A stretch of 64,000 nucleotides of DNA, from contig DYKN01000005.1 in NCBI GenBank assembly GCA_020722575.1, forward strand, positions 12,010 through 76,009. Direction: 5' to 3'. The notes under the pieces are model-generated. The model was not told the DNA's origin. It saw nothing but the letters and a program-made list of their open reading frames with translations, and made no database searches. Shown piece after piece: positions 40,228 to 49,461 of the stretch. Source of the stretch: Rikenella microfusus (GTDB lineage: Bacteria > Bacteroidota > Bacteroidia > Bacteroidales > VadinHA17). Position numbers and translations under genes: made by a program. The first letter of the stretch is position 1. Every line of letters begins with the position of its first letter.

Positions 40228-41145
40228 ATGAAAAGGAGACAATTTATCATTAAAGGAGTTGGAGCCGGTCTGGCGGGTGGTTTTTTAACAACTTTTGGAG
40301 GGTTAAGTACGATTGGTTTGCCTGCAAATCAGGGTGAATACGATCTGGTAGCAGTAAGAGGGGGTGATGCAGTTGGGATGTTCGACCGTGCAATTGCCGA
40401 ACTTGGAGGTATGGGAAAATTTGTTAAAAAAGGTCAAAAAGTTGTAGTAAAACCTAATATAGGTTGGGATGCACCACCTGAAAGAGCTGCAAACACCAAT
40501 CCACAGTTGATTTCACGTATTGTAAGAAGCTGTTTTGAAGCTGGAGCATCTGAAGTGGTGGTTTTTGATCATACGTGCGATGAATGGGTAAAATGTTATA
40601 ATACCAGTAAAATTGAAGAATTTGCACGTAAAGGAGGCGCTAAGATATTGCCTGGCAATACTGAATCCTATTATAAGGAAGTAAAAATTCCAGGAGGGAA
40701 AATTCTCAAAACAACAAAAGTACATCAGGCATTTTTCGACGCTGATGTTATTATTAATGTGCCCGTATTGAAACACCACAGTTCCACAACGGTTTCCCTT
40801 GCAATGAAAAATCTTATGGGTGTTGTCTGGGATCGAAGATTTTATCATGGAAATGATTTAAGCCAGTGTATCGCAGATTTTCTTTACTATCGCAAACCGG
40901 ATCTGAACATTATTGACGGATACAGAATGCTTACACGCAATGGACCTCGCGGAGTTTCGAACACAGATGCGGCAGAGTTAAGAGCATTAATAGCAGGAAA
41001 AGATATCGTTGCTGTTGATGCAGCAGCTACCCTCATGTTTGGAGAAAAACCCGAAAACATTAAACATATAAAAATTGCCCATGAAATGGGTTTGGGCACT
41101 ATGAACCTCGATTCTCTGTCAATCAACAGGATCAAAATGAGTTAA
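40228..41145 (+). CDS. Tat-exported DUF362 family protein
   Basis: MKRRQFIIKGVGAG; VVKPNIGWDAPPERAANTNPQL; VLKHHSSTTVSLAMKNLMG. Confidence 0.9.
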   Translation: MKRRQFIIKGVGAGLAGGFLTTFGGLSTIGLPANQGEYDLVAVRGGDAVGMFDRAIAELGGMGKFVKKGQKVVVKPNIGWDAPPERAANTNPQLISRIVRSCFEAGASEVVVFDHTCDEWVKCYNTSKIEEFARKGGAKILPGNTESYYKEVKIPGGKILKTTKVHQAFFDADVIINVPVLKHHSSTTVSLAMKNLMGVVWDRRFYHGNDLSQCIADFLYYRKPDLNIIDGYRMLTRNGPRGVSNTDAAELRALIAGKDIVAVDAAATLMFGEKPENIKHIKIAHEMGLGTMNLDSLSINRIKMS

Positions 41146-41165
41146 TACTTTTTACAATTTACAAT

Positions 41166-42752
41166 ATGCTGTATAAAATTTTAAGAAAAGGCAGAATTAT
41201 AATTGCCTTTTTTATGTTTATATTGACCTTTTTACTATTTGTTGATTTTTACGAACTTTTTTCAACCAGATTTTATGATTCGGTTTTATATTTACAGTTT
41301 GTGCCATCGTTGCTAAGTTTTATCCGCCTGTTATCTTTGTTTACTGCTGGAGGATTTTTGGTTATTCTGCTATTAACTCTTTTAACGGGGCGATTATATT
41401 GTTCAGTTATTTGTCCCCTCGGAATTTTGCAGGATGTTATAAACAGGCTGGCACGATGGAAATCGAAGAAAAAAAGATTCTTTAAATTCAAAAAAGCATA
41501 CACCTCTTTACGTTATATTTTTCTCGCAATAATGGTGCTTTCGGTTATTTTTGGCATAGGATGGATATTTACATGGCTCGATCCTTATAGTATTGCAGGC
41601 CGTTTTTTTACTTATGTTTTAAAACCTCCTGTTGCTTTTCTTAACAATCAAGCAGTATCTCTATTTACAAACCTGAACATTTATTTTCTTAAACATCAGA
41701 ACCTTCCCGTTCCTTCATTTTTACCTTTGATATTAACCTTTATTTTAACAGGAGCGATTGGTTATTTCGCGTGGAAGCGCGGTCGTCTCTTTTGCAATAC
41801 GATTTGTCCTGTCGGCACTCTTCTCGGTATGGTATCAAAATATTCAATTCTGAAAATAAGATTTAATAAAAATTATTGTACTCGCTGTGGAAAATGCGCA
41901 GGTGTTTGCAAAAGTGAATGTATTGACATCAAAAATTATCAAATAGATTATTCCCGGTGTGTGAGTTGTTTTAACTGTCTCGATATTTGTCCTGAGGCTG
42001 CATTATCTCTTAGAACCGGAAAAGCAAATTCTCAGGTGCCTGAGACAGACATTGTAGGAGAAAAGATAAACCTGCAAAATCGCAGGAAGCTTGTGGTTGC
42101 TGGTTTGGTTTTACTGGCCAGCAAACAAATTTTCGCTCTGAAAAAAAACAAGATGCCTGAAAACAAACAAAATTTGATCCTTAATAAAAAAGATTATCCA
42201 GTATCACCACCTGGCAGCGTGAGTATTGACCGTTTCAATTCTGTTTGTACAGGTTGCTCCCTTTGCATATCGGCATGTCCAACTCATGTCCTTCAGCCAG
42301 CGCTTACAGAATATGGACTCAGGGGTTTTATGCAACCGCACATGGACTACCTGACCAGTTTCTGTAATTATGACTGTACCAGATGTGGTGAAGTTTGCCC
42401 AACCAGTGCGATTTTACCTTTGACACTGGAAGAAAAACATGTAACACAGATGGGTAAAGTAGTATTTGTAAAAGAAAACTGTATAGTATATACTGACGAA
42501 AAGGATTGTGGTGCATGTTCAGAACATTGTCCAACCAAAGCGGTCAATATGGTTCCATATAAAAACGGACTGATGATACCTGAAACGAACCCTGATATCT
42601 GTATCGGTTGCGGCGCCTGTGAACATCCCTGCCCCGTTGAAGCTCCATTTAAAGCAATCTACGTTAATGGAAGCGCTGTTCAACAGATTGCTAAAAAACC
42701 TGAAGAAAAAGAAAAATCGGTAATTAAAGTGGAAGAGGATTTCCCATTTTAA
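41166..42752 (+). CDS. Membrane-anchored polyferredoxin (NapH/YccM-like) with multiple 4Fe-4S motifs
   Basis: TM helices with CSVICPLG and CNTICPVG; about six CxxCxxCxxxC-type clusters. Confidence 0.92.
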   Translation: MLYKILRKGRIIIAFFMFILTFLLFVDFYELFSTRFYDSVLYLQFVPSLLSFIRLLSLFTAGGFLVILLLTLLTGRLYCSVICPLGILQDVINRLARWKSKKKRFFKFKKAYTSLRYIFLAIMVLSVIFGIGWIFTWLDPYSIAGRFFTYVLKPPVAFLNNQAVSLFTNLNIYFLKHQNLPVPSFLPLILTFILTGAIGYFAWKRGRLFCNTICPVGTLLGMVSKYSILKIRFNKNYCTRCGKCAGVCKSECIDIKNYQIDYSRCVSCFNCLDICPEAALSLRTGKANSQVPETDIVGEKINLQNRRKLVVAGLVLLASKQIFALKKNKMPENKQNLILNKKDYPVSPPGSVSIDRFNSVCTGCSLCISACPTHVLQPALTEYGLRGFMQPHMDYLTSFCNYDCTRCGEVCPTSAILPLTLEEKHVTQMGKVVFVKENCIVYTDEKDCGACSEHCPTKAVNMVPYKNGLMIPETNPDICIGCGACEHPCPVEAPFKAIYVNGSAVQQIAKKPEEKEKSVIKVEEDFPF

Positions 42753-42902
42753 TAAATTATAATACCGCTCTCTGTTTTTAAAGACATATCATCCATAAAA
42801 ATATTTTTTGTAACTTGCAGTAAAGAGAAAAAGAGGTTACAAAGACTATTTATTTTTTAATTCAATTTTTTATACACAACACTGATTAACAATATAATAT
42901 TC

Positions 42903-43364
42903 ATGGCTATGGAACTTCGAAGTCCTGCATTTAAAGAAGGTGAATTTATTCCATCAAAGTACACCTGCGACGGTCCGGATGTTTCGCCTCCGCTGGAATG
43001 GTCAGATGTTCCTGAAGGAGTGCAATCATTCGCTCTTATCAACGATGATCCTGATGCTCCCGTTGGAACATGGGTACACTGGGTAATTTATGATATCCCG
43101 GGTAATATCACCATGTTACCTGAGAATTTACCCAAGACCGAAATGCTTAATAATGGCGCTATTCAGGGAAGAAATGACTTCAGACGGATTGGCTACGGAG
43201 GACCATGTCCTCCGGGAGGTATACATAGATACTATTTTAAACTATATGCTCTCAAAAGGAAGCTTAACCTTAAGCCTGGAAAAACAAAAAGTGAATTACT
43301 TAAGGCAATGGAAGGACTTATCCTTGCAGAAGCCTACCTGATGGGCCGATATAAAAGGTCATGA
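42903..43364 (+). CDS. YbhB/YbcL family (PEBP/Raf kinase inhibitor-like) protein
   Basis: YTCDGPDVSPPLEW, DDPDAPVGTWVHWVIYDIP, GYGGPCPPGGIHRYYFKLYAL. Confidence 0.95.
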   Translation: MAMELRSPAFKEGEFIPSKYTCDGPDVSPPLEWSDVPEGVQSFALINDDPDAPVGTWVHWVIYDIPGNITMLPENLPKTEMLNNGAIQGRNDFRRIGYGGPCPPGGIHRYYFKLYALKRKLNLKPGKTKSELLKAMEGLILAEAYLMGRYKRS

Positions 43365-43532
43365 CTGGTTCTTCATTTCAAATTTTTGTGCAATCGTTCA
43401 GTAGTATAATTGTATAATCGGGCACTCAGGAGGGCTTGCAATCATCAAGTCAAAATTCAACTACAATGACTTTCAGGTGCAAGCATTTATGAGGCAAATC
43501 TGAATTGGTTAACCTGATTGTTTTCTAAAAAA

Positions 43533-45023
43533 TTACCTTACATTCAACTGCATACTTTCTTTTTCTCTTTTCACCTCTAAAACCTGTGTTGTACCGCCGG
43601 TTTCAAGGTTTATTCCGTGTGGTTTGTTGGTTTTCCATGAGCCACAGGTGAAATCTGGCACGTCAATTGACTGTGATCTGTTTGCAACCGACCATTCGCT
43701 CAGAGGGGCTATTGAACTCCAGAGCACACCGTCGTAAACATCCTGATCGAGAGGCAGACCGTTTCTCAAACAATCAATCAGCCGCCAATCCATAATAAAA
43801 TCCATACCTCCATGACCACCTACTTTCCTTGCCATCTCTCCTACCCTCTTGATTATCTCAGGAGTATATTTATCCCATATCTCTTTCAAATCTTCATCTT
43901 TCAGCCAATCTTCCCCTAAAGCTATTTTTTGCTGGGGATATTTCACTGCCATTCCTTTTGTACCCTTTACAAGGTGAATTCTTGAATATGGCTGTGATGA
44001 AGATACATCATGTTGAATTTTAATAGTTTTACCAAGTACAGTACGAATGAGCGTAGTGTTAAAATTACCCCTGAATTTTGCATTTTTCCATGATTCATAA
44101 AATGGATCCTGTTCAACAAGTTCCTTTTCCCTGAACTGCATTGTAAAATCGTTAGTTGACATAGAGGTGAGATATTCCATTCTATCGCCGCGATTAATAT
44201 TCATAATCTGAGCAATAGGTCCGAGTCCATGAGTCGGGTAAAGATTACCGTTACGTGTGGCATTCTCTTTAAGTCTCCACATACCGGTATAAGCACCATC
44301 TGACTGACGGCTGTCGTCGGGTTTATTGAAATTCATTCCCAATAGATTATGAATATAAGCTCCTTCGCCGTGAATTATATCACCAAAAAATCCATTACGA
44401 GCCATATTTAGGGTAAGAAGCTCAAAAAAATCATAACAACAGTTTTCAAGCATCATGCAGTGTTTTCGGGTTTTTTCTGAAGTCTCCACCAGCAGCCAGG
44501 CTTCATCAATAGTTCTTACAAGGGGCACTTCACATGCCACATGTTTGCCTTGTTCCATAGCATAAGCTGACATTGTAGCGTGCCAGACCCAGGGAGTACA
44601 TATATAAATTAGGTCCAGGTCAGGAAGTTCAACAAGTTTCTTCCAGATTTCCTCATTGCCGTAGAACTCGAGAGCGGGCGGCCTGCCTATCCTTTCAAGA
44701 TAATGCTGCGAGCCCTTAACAGCTGCCTCACGCAGATCTCCTAATGCCCTGATCTCCACACCCTCTATATATGAGAGACGCTGGACGGCACCACTTCCCC
44801 TATCACCCAGACCAATAAATCCTACCTTTACAACAGGAAGAGGCGGTGCAGCATAACCCGACATATTAAAACGCTGTGTATGAGCCTTCCTTGTTGCTTC
44901 AAGAATTTGATGAAGATTTGTAACAGGCTCCTTAGAGGAACAACCTTGCAAAAATCCACCTGTAACTGCTCCTGCACCTGCAATTGATGCTGATTTAAGA
45001 AAATTGCGGCGGTTTGTTTTCAT
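43533..45023 (-). CDS. Gfo/Idh/MocA family protein resembling GH109 (alpha-N-acetylgalactosaminidase-like), Tat signal
   Basis: NRRNFLKSASIAGAG; VKVGFIGLGDRGSGAVQRL; CTPWVWHATMSAYAMEQGKHVACEVP; GGHGGMDFIMDWR. Confidence 0.9.
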   Translation of the reverse strand: MKTNRRNFLKSASIAGAGAVTGGFLQGCSSKEPVTNLHQILEATRKAHTQRFNMSGYAAPPLPVVKVGFIGLGDRGSGAVQRLSYIEGVEIRALGDLREAAVKGSQHYLERIGRPPALEFYGNEEIWKKLVELPDLDLIYICTPWVWHATMSAYAMEQGKHVACEVPLVRTIDEAWLLVETSEKTRKHCMMLENCCYDFFELLTLNMARNGFFGDIIHGEGAYIHNLLGMNFNKPDDSRQSDGAYTGMWRLKENATRNGNLYPTHGLGPIAQIMNINRGDRMEYLTSMSTNDFTMQFREKELVEQDPFYESWKNAKFRGNFNTTLIRTVLGKTIKIQHDVSSSQPYSRIHLVKGTKGMAVKYPQQKIALGEDWLKDEDLKEIWDKYTPEIIKRVGEMARKVGGHGGMDFIMDWRLIDCLRNGLPLDQDVYDGVLWSSIAPLSEWSVANRSQSIDVPDFTCGSWKTNKPHGINLETGGTTQVLEVKREKESMQLNVR

Positions 45024-45138
45024 GGTAATTTTATTTTATTAAATAAATATAATTTCCTTTATGCACAAATTTATGGCTAAATAAACATAAAACATTAATT
45101 TTACAAACTATTATTAATACATCACTGTTTACCTTATA

Positions 45139-45852
45139 ATGAAACACTCTATTGTGGCAGTTTTCATCACCGCAACGGGATATCTGTTTTACAGGTTAAT
45201 TCCAGAAATAAATCTCATCAAAAACAGGCTTTTTTCAAACCATAACGAAAATGAAGCTATAATATATTTACGAAGGATTTTTACCGCATTTATTTACGGT
45301 GGTCTGCCAGTTTTAATAATAATCTTTTCAGGTAATGAATTTGGTAAATACGGGATGAAATTTCAAAAACCGGCATTTACAATTTTATCAGGCGTGATAA
45401 CAGGAATATTGCTGACAGGAATAAATATTATCCATCACAAAAGACCCGATAATCTGGCTTCTTTTCCCGAGATTAGAAAAAAACAATGGGATATTAAAAC
45501 ATTGATTTACAGCACTATAACATGGATAATTTATCTCCTTGGTTACGAAATACTTTTCAGAGGTTATATGCTTTTCAGCATGACGGAGTTTGCAGGCAAA
45601 TGGCCGGCAATAATGGTAAATATTGTTTTGTACTCCCTTGTTCATTTTCATAAAGGCTGGAAAGAAGCTGCTGGTGCGATTCCATTGGGATTTGTATTAT
45701 CATTTCTCTGCCTGCTTGCCGGTAATTTCTGGCCTGCATTTATTGCTCATGTTTTTCTGGCTCTCTCGAACGAGTGGCTCTCGCTGAAAGCTCACCCTGA
45801 TATCAGATTCACGTCGAAAAGAACATTATGGCAAAAAAATTATTTGTACTGA
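45139..45852 (+). CDS. CPBP-family-like integral membrane protein with divergent catalytic motifs
   Basis: GYEILFRGYML at the motif 1 position, VHFHKGW, AFIAHVFLALSNEW. Confidence 0.75.
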   Translation: MKHSIVAVFITATGYLFYRLIPEINLIKNRLFSNHNENEAIIYLRRIFTAFIYGGLPVLIIIFSGNEFGKYGMKFQKPAFTILSGVITGILLTGINIIHHKRPDNLASFPEIRKKQWDIKTLIYSTITWIIYLLGYEILFRGYMLFSMTEFAGKWPAIMVNIVLYSLVHFHKGWKEAAGAIPLGFVLSFLCLLAGNFWPAFIAHVFLALSNEWLSLKAHPDIRFTSKRTLWQKNYLY

Positions 45853-45932
45853 TTGTTGGTTTTAATAATAAGATTCTATTCATGGAATCTTAATAAAGAA
45901 ATTATTATTTTGTGACCCCAAATAATGCATAC

Positions 45933-46721
45933 ATGAAATATACACTGATTACTGGAAGCAGCAGCGGAATTGGTTTGTCATTTGCACATGAATGTGCTTC
46001 GAGAGGAATGAATTTAGCACTGGTTTCGTTGCCCGGGACCGGCCTCCCTGACCGTGCACTGGAGATATCTGAAAAATATAAAGTTGATGTAAAATATCTT
46101 GAGATTGACCTTACAGTTTTCGATGCCCCTTTGAAAGTATATTCATGGTGCTGTGACAAGAACATTTCAGTTAATTTTCTAATTAACAATGCAGGACTGG
46201 CAGGTACTTCCTGCTTCTCTGATTCAGATCCCGAGTATAGTGATAAAAGGATTTTGTTGAACATAAGAGCTTTGACTTTATTATGCCGTTATTTTATTCC
46301 GATGCTTGCCCAAAACAGTAAATCGTTTATCCTTAATGTTGGCAGTCTTTCGGCATTTTTCTCAATACCCTACAAATGCGTTTACTCTGCCACGAAAGCT
46401 TATGTTCTGAATTTTTCAAAAAGTCTGAATATTGAGCTTAAGCCTAAAGGAATAAGCGTTTCAGTTGTCTGTCCGAACGGTGTTGAAACAAACGAAGGCA
46501 CTTTTGCAAGGATAAATTCTCACAAACACTGGGGCAGATGGACAAAAATTGACAGCCGAAAACTGGCTAAAATTTCAATAAATGATACCTTTAAAGGTAA
46601 AAGGGTAATCATTCCGAAAATGATAAACAGGTTTTTAATGATTACCGGAAGAATGATTCCGTCATTTATTAAGCTTCCATTTCTTGAGAGGGAATTCCGA
46701 AAGGAACCTCCATCAAACTGA
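45933..46721 (+). CDS. SDR family oxidoreductase (start ATG 45933 within the longer ORF)
   Basis: TLITGSSSGIGLSFA, NNAGLAG, YSATKAYVLNFS. Confidence 0.92.
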   Translation: MKYTLITGSSSGIGLSFAHECASRGMNLALVSLPGTGLPDRALEISEKYKVDVKYLEIDLTVFDAPLKVYSWCCDKNISVNFLINNAGLAGTSCFSDSDPEYSDKRILLNIRALTLLCRYFIPMLAQNSKSFILNVGSLSAFFSIPYKCVYSATKAYVLNFSKSLNIELKPKGISVSVVCPNGVETNEGTFARINSHKHWGRWTKIDSRKLAKISINDTFKGKRVIIPKMINRFLMITGRMIPSFIKLPFLEREFRKEPPSN

Positions 46722-46730
46722 AGATTCCCT

Positions 46731-46925
46731 TCAGTTTTTTATTACAGAAACCGCTCCGTAACCGCAAAACTTTGCACATTTACCACATGAAGTGCATTTT
46801 TCATAGTCAATTTCAGGGGCACTGAATGGACTTTCCTGAAAAACTGCACCAGCCTTACAAACCATTAAGAGAGGACAAAAATGATTTTGAGGGCACCTTC
46901 AGGGATTTACCTTTACGGTTATCAT
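46731..46925 (-). pseudogene. 2x[4Fe-4S] ferredoxin-like ORF with in-frame TGA at codon 9 (nonsense mutation, error or recoding unresolved)
   Basis: Minus strand ATG 46925: MITVKVNP-[TGA]-RCPQNHFCPLLMVCKAGAVFQESPFSAPEIDYEKCTSCGKCAKFCGYGAVSVIKN-stop; 8 bp after the trx stop. Confidence 0.75.
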
Positions 46926-46933
46926 AAAATTTA

Positions 46934-47251
46934 TTAACGAGAAGTGAAGATTTGACTATAATTGTTAATAACATTTTCCAGAGAATCAGCAGTCATAACA
47001 CCAACACCTGACCATAACAGTTTTCCATCACGAAACAACATCAGGGTCGGGACACTTCTGATATTATATCTGGTCGCCAGATTCATGTTTTCATCTACAT
47101 CAATTTTAAGGATTCTTATTCTGTCGCCCATTCTTTTCTTGACTCGATCAAGAACGGGTGCCAGCATCCTGCATGGACCGCACCATTCTGCTGAAAAATC
47201 AACAAGCACCGGAATACTTCCGCTAATAATTTCATTGAAATTTTCATTCAT
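46934..47251 (-). CDS. Thioredoxin
   Basis: VDFSAEWCGPCRMLAPVLD; IRSVPTLMLF. Confidence 0.95.
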   Translation of the reverse strand: MNENFNEIISGSIPVLVDFSAEWCGPCRMLAPVLDRVKKRMGDRIRILKIDVDENMNLATRYNIRSVPTLMLFRDGKLLWSGVGVMTADSLENVINNYSQIFTSR

Positions 47252-47468
47252 ATTTTTTCCCCTTTCTAAAATTTCTTAACAAGTCGACTGTGAGCGAACC
47301 GGCAAGGTATCCGATTATAAGGCCATACAATGTACTCATATACCATATTGATTTAATGAAACATACGCCTTTGGTGCAACCAACAAACTTCCAGTACAGA
47401 AACCCACCGATAGCTCCCACAAGCGAAAAAACGATAATCAAAAGGTTTTTCTTTATAAAGTTTTTCAC
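47244..47468 (-). CDS. DUF6132-like small membrane protein (GTG start)
   Basis: Two TM segments with KFVGCTKGVCFIKSIWYMSTLYGLIIGYLAG; overlaps the trx start. Confidence 0.8.
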   Translation of the reverse strand: MKNFIKKNLLIIVFSLVGAIGGFLYWKFVGCTKGVCFIKSIWYMSTLYGLIIGYLAGSLTVDLLRNFRKGKKYE

Positions 47469-47482
47469 TGCAAAATTTTCCG

Positions 47483-47490
47483 CAAAATTA
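47483..47490 (-). promoter_or_regulatory. Putative -7 box TAATTTTG for the DUF6132-trx-ferredoxin operon
   Basis: Exact TAnnTTTG on the minus strand; no TTTG at the -33 position. Confidence 0.5.
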
Positions 47491-47512
47491 TTTTCAGCAA
47501 TTTACAGTGTAA

Positions 47513-47526
47513 GTGACTCAGGTCAC
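47513..47526. promoter_or_regulatory. CRP-type operator GTGACTCAGGTCAC (GTGA-N6-TCAC)
   Basis: Perfect 5-bp-arm dyad between the Crp/Fnr gene and the operon; matches TGTGA-N6-TCACA at 9/10 positions. Confidence 0.6.
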
Positions 47527-47538
47527 AAGAAAATAATT

Positions 47539-48180
47539 CTATCTGACAAGATTCGTAAAATCAATAAAATTTCTTCTGGCAACGATCTTGTTTTCTGCTT
47601 CCAATCTGCTGATAAGTCTTGTAATTACTTCCCTTGAAGTATTTAGATGAATTGAAATCTCCTGGTGAGTCCCACGATAAAACCTATTTCCGGTCGACTT
47701 ATAAATTTCTCTGAAGAATCTTACAAGCCTTTCATCCATCTGCCTGAAGGCTATTGCATCAATTGTATCGATTAATTCTTCAAATCTCTTCCGGTATGAA
47801 TACATCATAAATTCTTTCCACGTCCTGTACTCGGTCATCCACTTTTCAGGTTTGTCAACCGGAATTAAAAGTAAGTTGCTATCCTCCTCTGCAGCAATCA
47901 TTATGTTGCTTTTTTGTAAGCCAATACAGCAGGTAAGTGCCATGGTACATATTTCACCCTGCCTGAGGAAATAAAGAAGAAGTTCATTCCCCTTATCCGA
48001 CTTTCGGGAAACTTTTAGACAGCCCGACAAAACAACCGGAAAGATTTTAATATACTCACCTTCCTCAATGAGTTTTTCGCCTTTAATTGATTTTTTGACC
48101 TTACCAACTGACAACATTTCATTCAAAAGCTCATCCTCAAGAAACGGAAAAACATCTTTTAGCCTGTTAATATCTGTCAT
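47539..48180 (-). CDS. Crp/Fnr family transcriptional regulator
   Basis: cNMP-binding-like N-terminus; HTH THQEISIHLNTSREVITRLISRLEAENKI. Confidence 0.93.
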   Translation of the reverse strand: MTDINRLKDVFPFLEDELLNEMLSVGKVKKSIKGEKLIEEGEYIKIFPVVLSGCLKVSRKSDKGNELLLYFLRQGEICTMALTCCIGLQKSNIMIAAEEDSNLLLIPVDKPEKWMTEYRTWKEFMMYSYRKRFEELIDTIDAIAFRQMDERLVRFFREIYKSTGNRFYRGTHQEISIHLNTSREVITRLISRLEAENKIVARRNFIDFTNLVR

Positions 48181-49352
48181 TACGTATTACTTAATATTTT
48201 TTTGATTCTTACTTCTTTAAAAAAAATATTCTCATAAAATTCTCGTACTTTTTCTGATTCTTTTCCCCAGTTCAATTCTTCAGAGGCTCTCAGGGTATTC
48301 TCTTTAAGTGTTGAATACATAATCCTGTTATTCCTGAGAACATTAATGGCTTCGGCTATTTCCTCGGCTGTAATTTCAGGTAAAATAATGCCACAATTAT
48401 ATTGAGTTATTATGTCGGTTATCAGAGGAAGATTTGAAGTTATAATGGGTATGCCTGCGGCAATATAGTCAAATAATTTGTTTGGCAGACTGTAATGATA
48501 ATTCAGGTTTGTGTCTCTGGTAATTATTAGTCCGGCATCTGCAGCTTTTGTATACCTAATTAATTCATCCCATGGGAAAGGGCCGATAAATTTAATTTTG
48601 TTTTCCAGCTTCAGTTCTGTTACAATTTTTTTCATTTCAGGCACCATGTCACCCGAACCTGCAACAATCAAAAATGAATCTTTAAGGGTTCCCATCGCAT
48701 TTACAAGTTCTCCCACTCCCATGTCAACATTAATGCCAGTTCCCTGAATTATTATGAGGAAGTCTGACTCCGGCACACCCAGTTCCTTTTTTGTATATGA
48801 CTTAATGTGATGAGCAGTCCGGGAACAATTTCTAACCACAATCGGTTTAATGCTATAATTATCTTCGTAAAGTCTGGCAAAAGGTTCATTCACAGTAATA
48901 GAATATTTCAAATGGGGAAGACATATTTTTTCAATCAGTTTCCAGACCGATCTTACAATGGGACGGTTTATTACTTCTGGCAAACCTGTAAAATACTCAT
49001 GAGAATCGAATACCAGAGGCAGGCATTTAATAACTGAAGCCAGATAGCAGGCAAGGAGAGTATCAAGGTCATTGGCGATTATCAGATCAAACCGATGGAA
49101 CATTAGATAGAAAAAGAGCCGGATGTTGTAAAATTTATAAAAAAGAAAACCTTTTTTGAAAATCATTTTGAATCTAACGGTCCTGTAGGGCAAGGTTACC
49201 TCATCGCAAAATTTATCTTTCCATCTTCCGATAATTATTATATCAGCATTCATTTCAGCAAGAACATCTGCCATTTTCAGTACGCGTTGATCATAACAGA
49301 TGCAGTTAGTAACAGAAATAGCAACCTTAATCTTTCCCATTGATTTTTTCAT
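48180..49352 (-). CDS. Glycosyltransferase family 4-like protein (start probably MKKSMGKIKVA)
   Basis: FDLIIANDLDTLLACYLA, FDSHEYFTGLPEV, KFIGPFPWDELIRYTKAADAGLIIT, LPNKLFDYIAAGIPIITSNLP. Confidence 0.9.
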   Translation of the reverse strand: MKKSMGKIKVAISVTNCICYDQRVLKMADVLAEMNADIIIIGRWKDKFCDEVTLPYRTVRFKMIFKKGFLFYKFYNIRLFFYLMFHRFDLIIANDLDTLLACYLASVIKCLPLVFDSHEYFTGLPEVINRPIVRSVWKLIEKICLPHLKYSITVNEPFARLYEDNYSIKPIVVRNCSRTAHHIKSYTKKELGVPESDFLIIIQGTGINVDMGVGELVNAMGTLKDSFLIVAGSGDMVPEMKKIVTELKLENKIKFIGPFPWDELIRYTKAADAGLIITRDTNLNYHYSLPNKLFDYIAAGIPIITSNLPLITDIITQYNCGIILPEITAEEIAEAINVLRNNRIMYSTLKENTLRASEELNWGKESEKVREFYENIFFKEVRIKKILSNT

Positions 49353-49366
49353 CCTGTAAAAATAAA

Positions 49367-49400
49367 AAAACGGAGGCATTAAAGGAAATGCCTCCGTTTT
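49367..49400 (-). terminator. Rho-independent terminator
   Basis: acggaggcatt-loop-aatgcctccgt with flanking A/T tracts. Confidence 0.85.
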
Positions 49401-49461
49401 GTCAATTATTACGTCTTACTAAATCAAATTCATACTTCTTTGAGTACTCAAAAATTCCTCA

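Noticed and set aside
46862-46898. SECIS-like hairpin after the in-frame TGA
   Set aside because: Only a 5-bp A/U-rich stem (CAAAA/UUUUG) with UCAU loop; no conserved G in the loop and poor stem, so not called as a SECIS element.
46962-47279. 105-aa ORF antisense to thioredoxin
   Set aside because: Shadow of the trx coding frame with no recognisable features.
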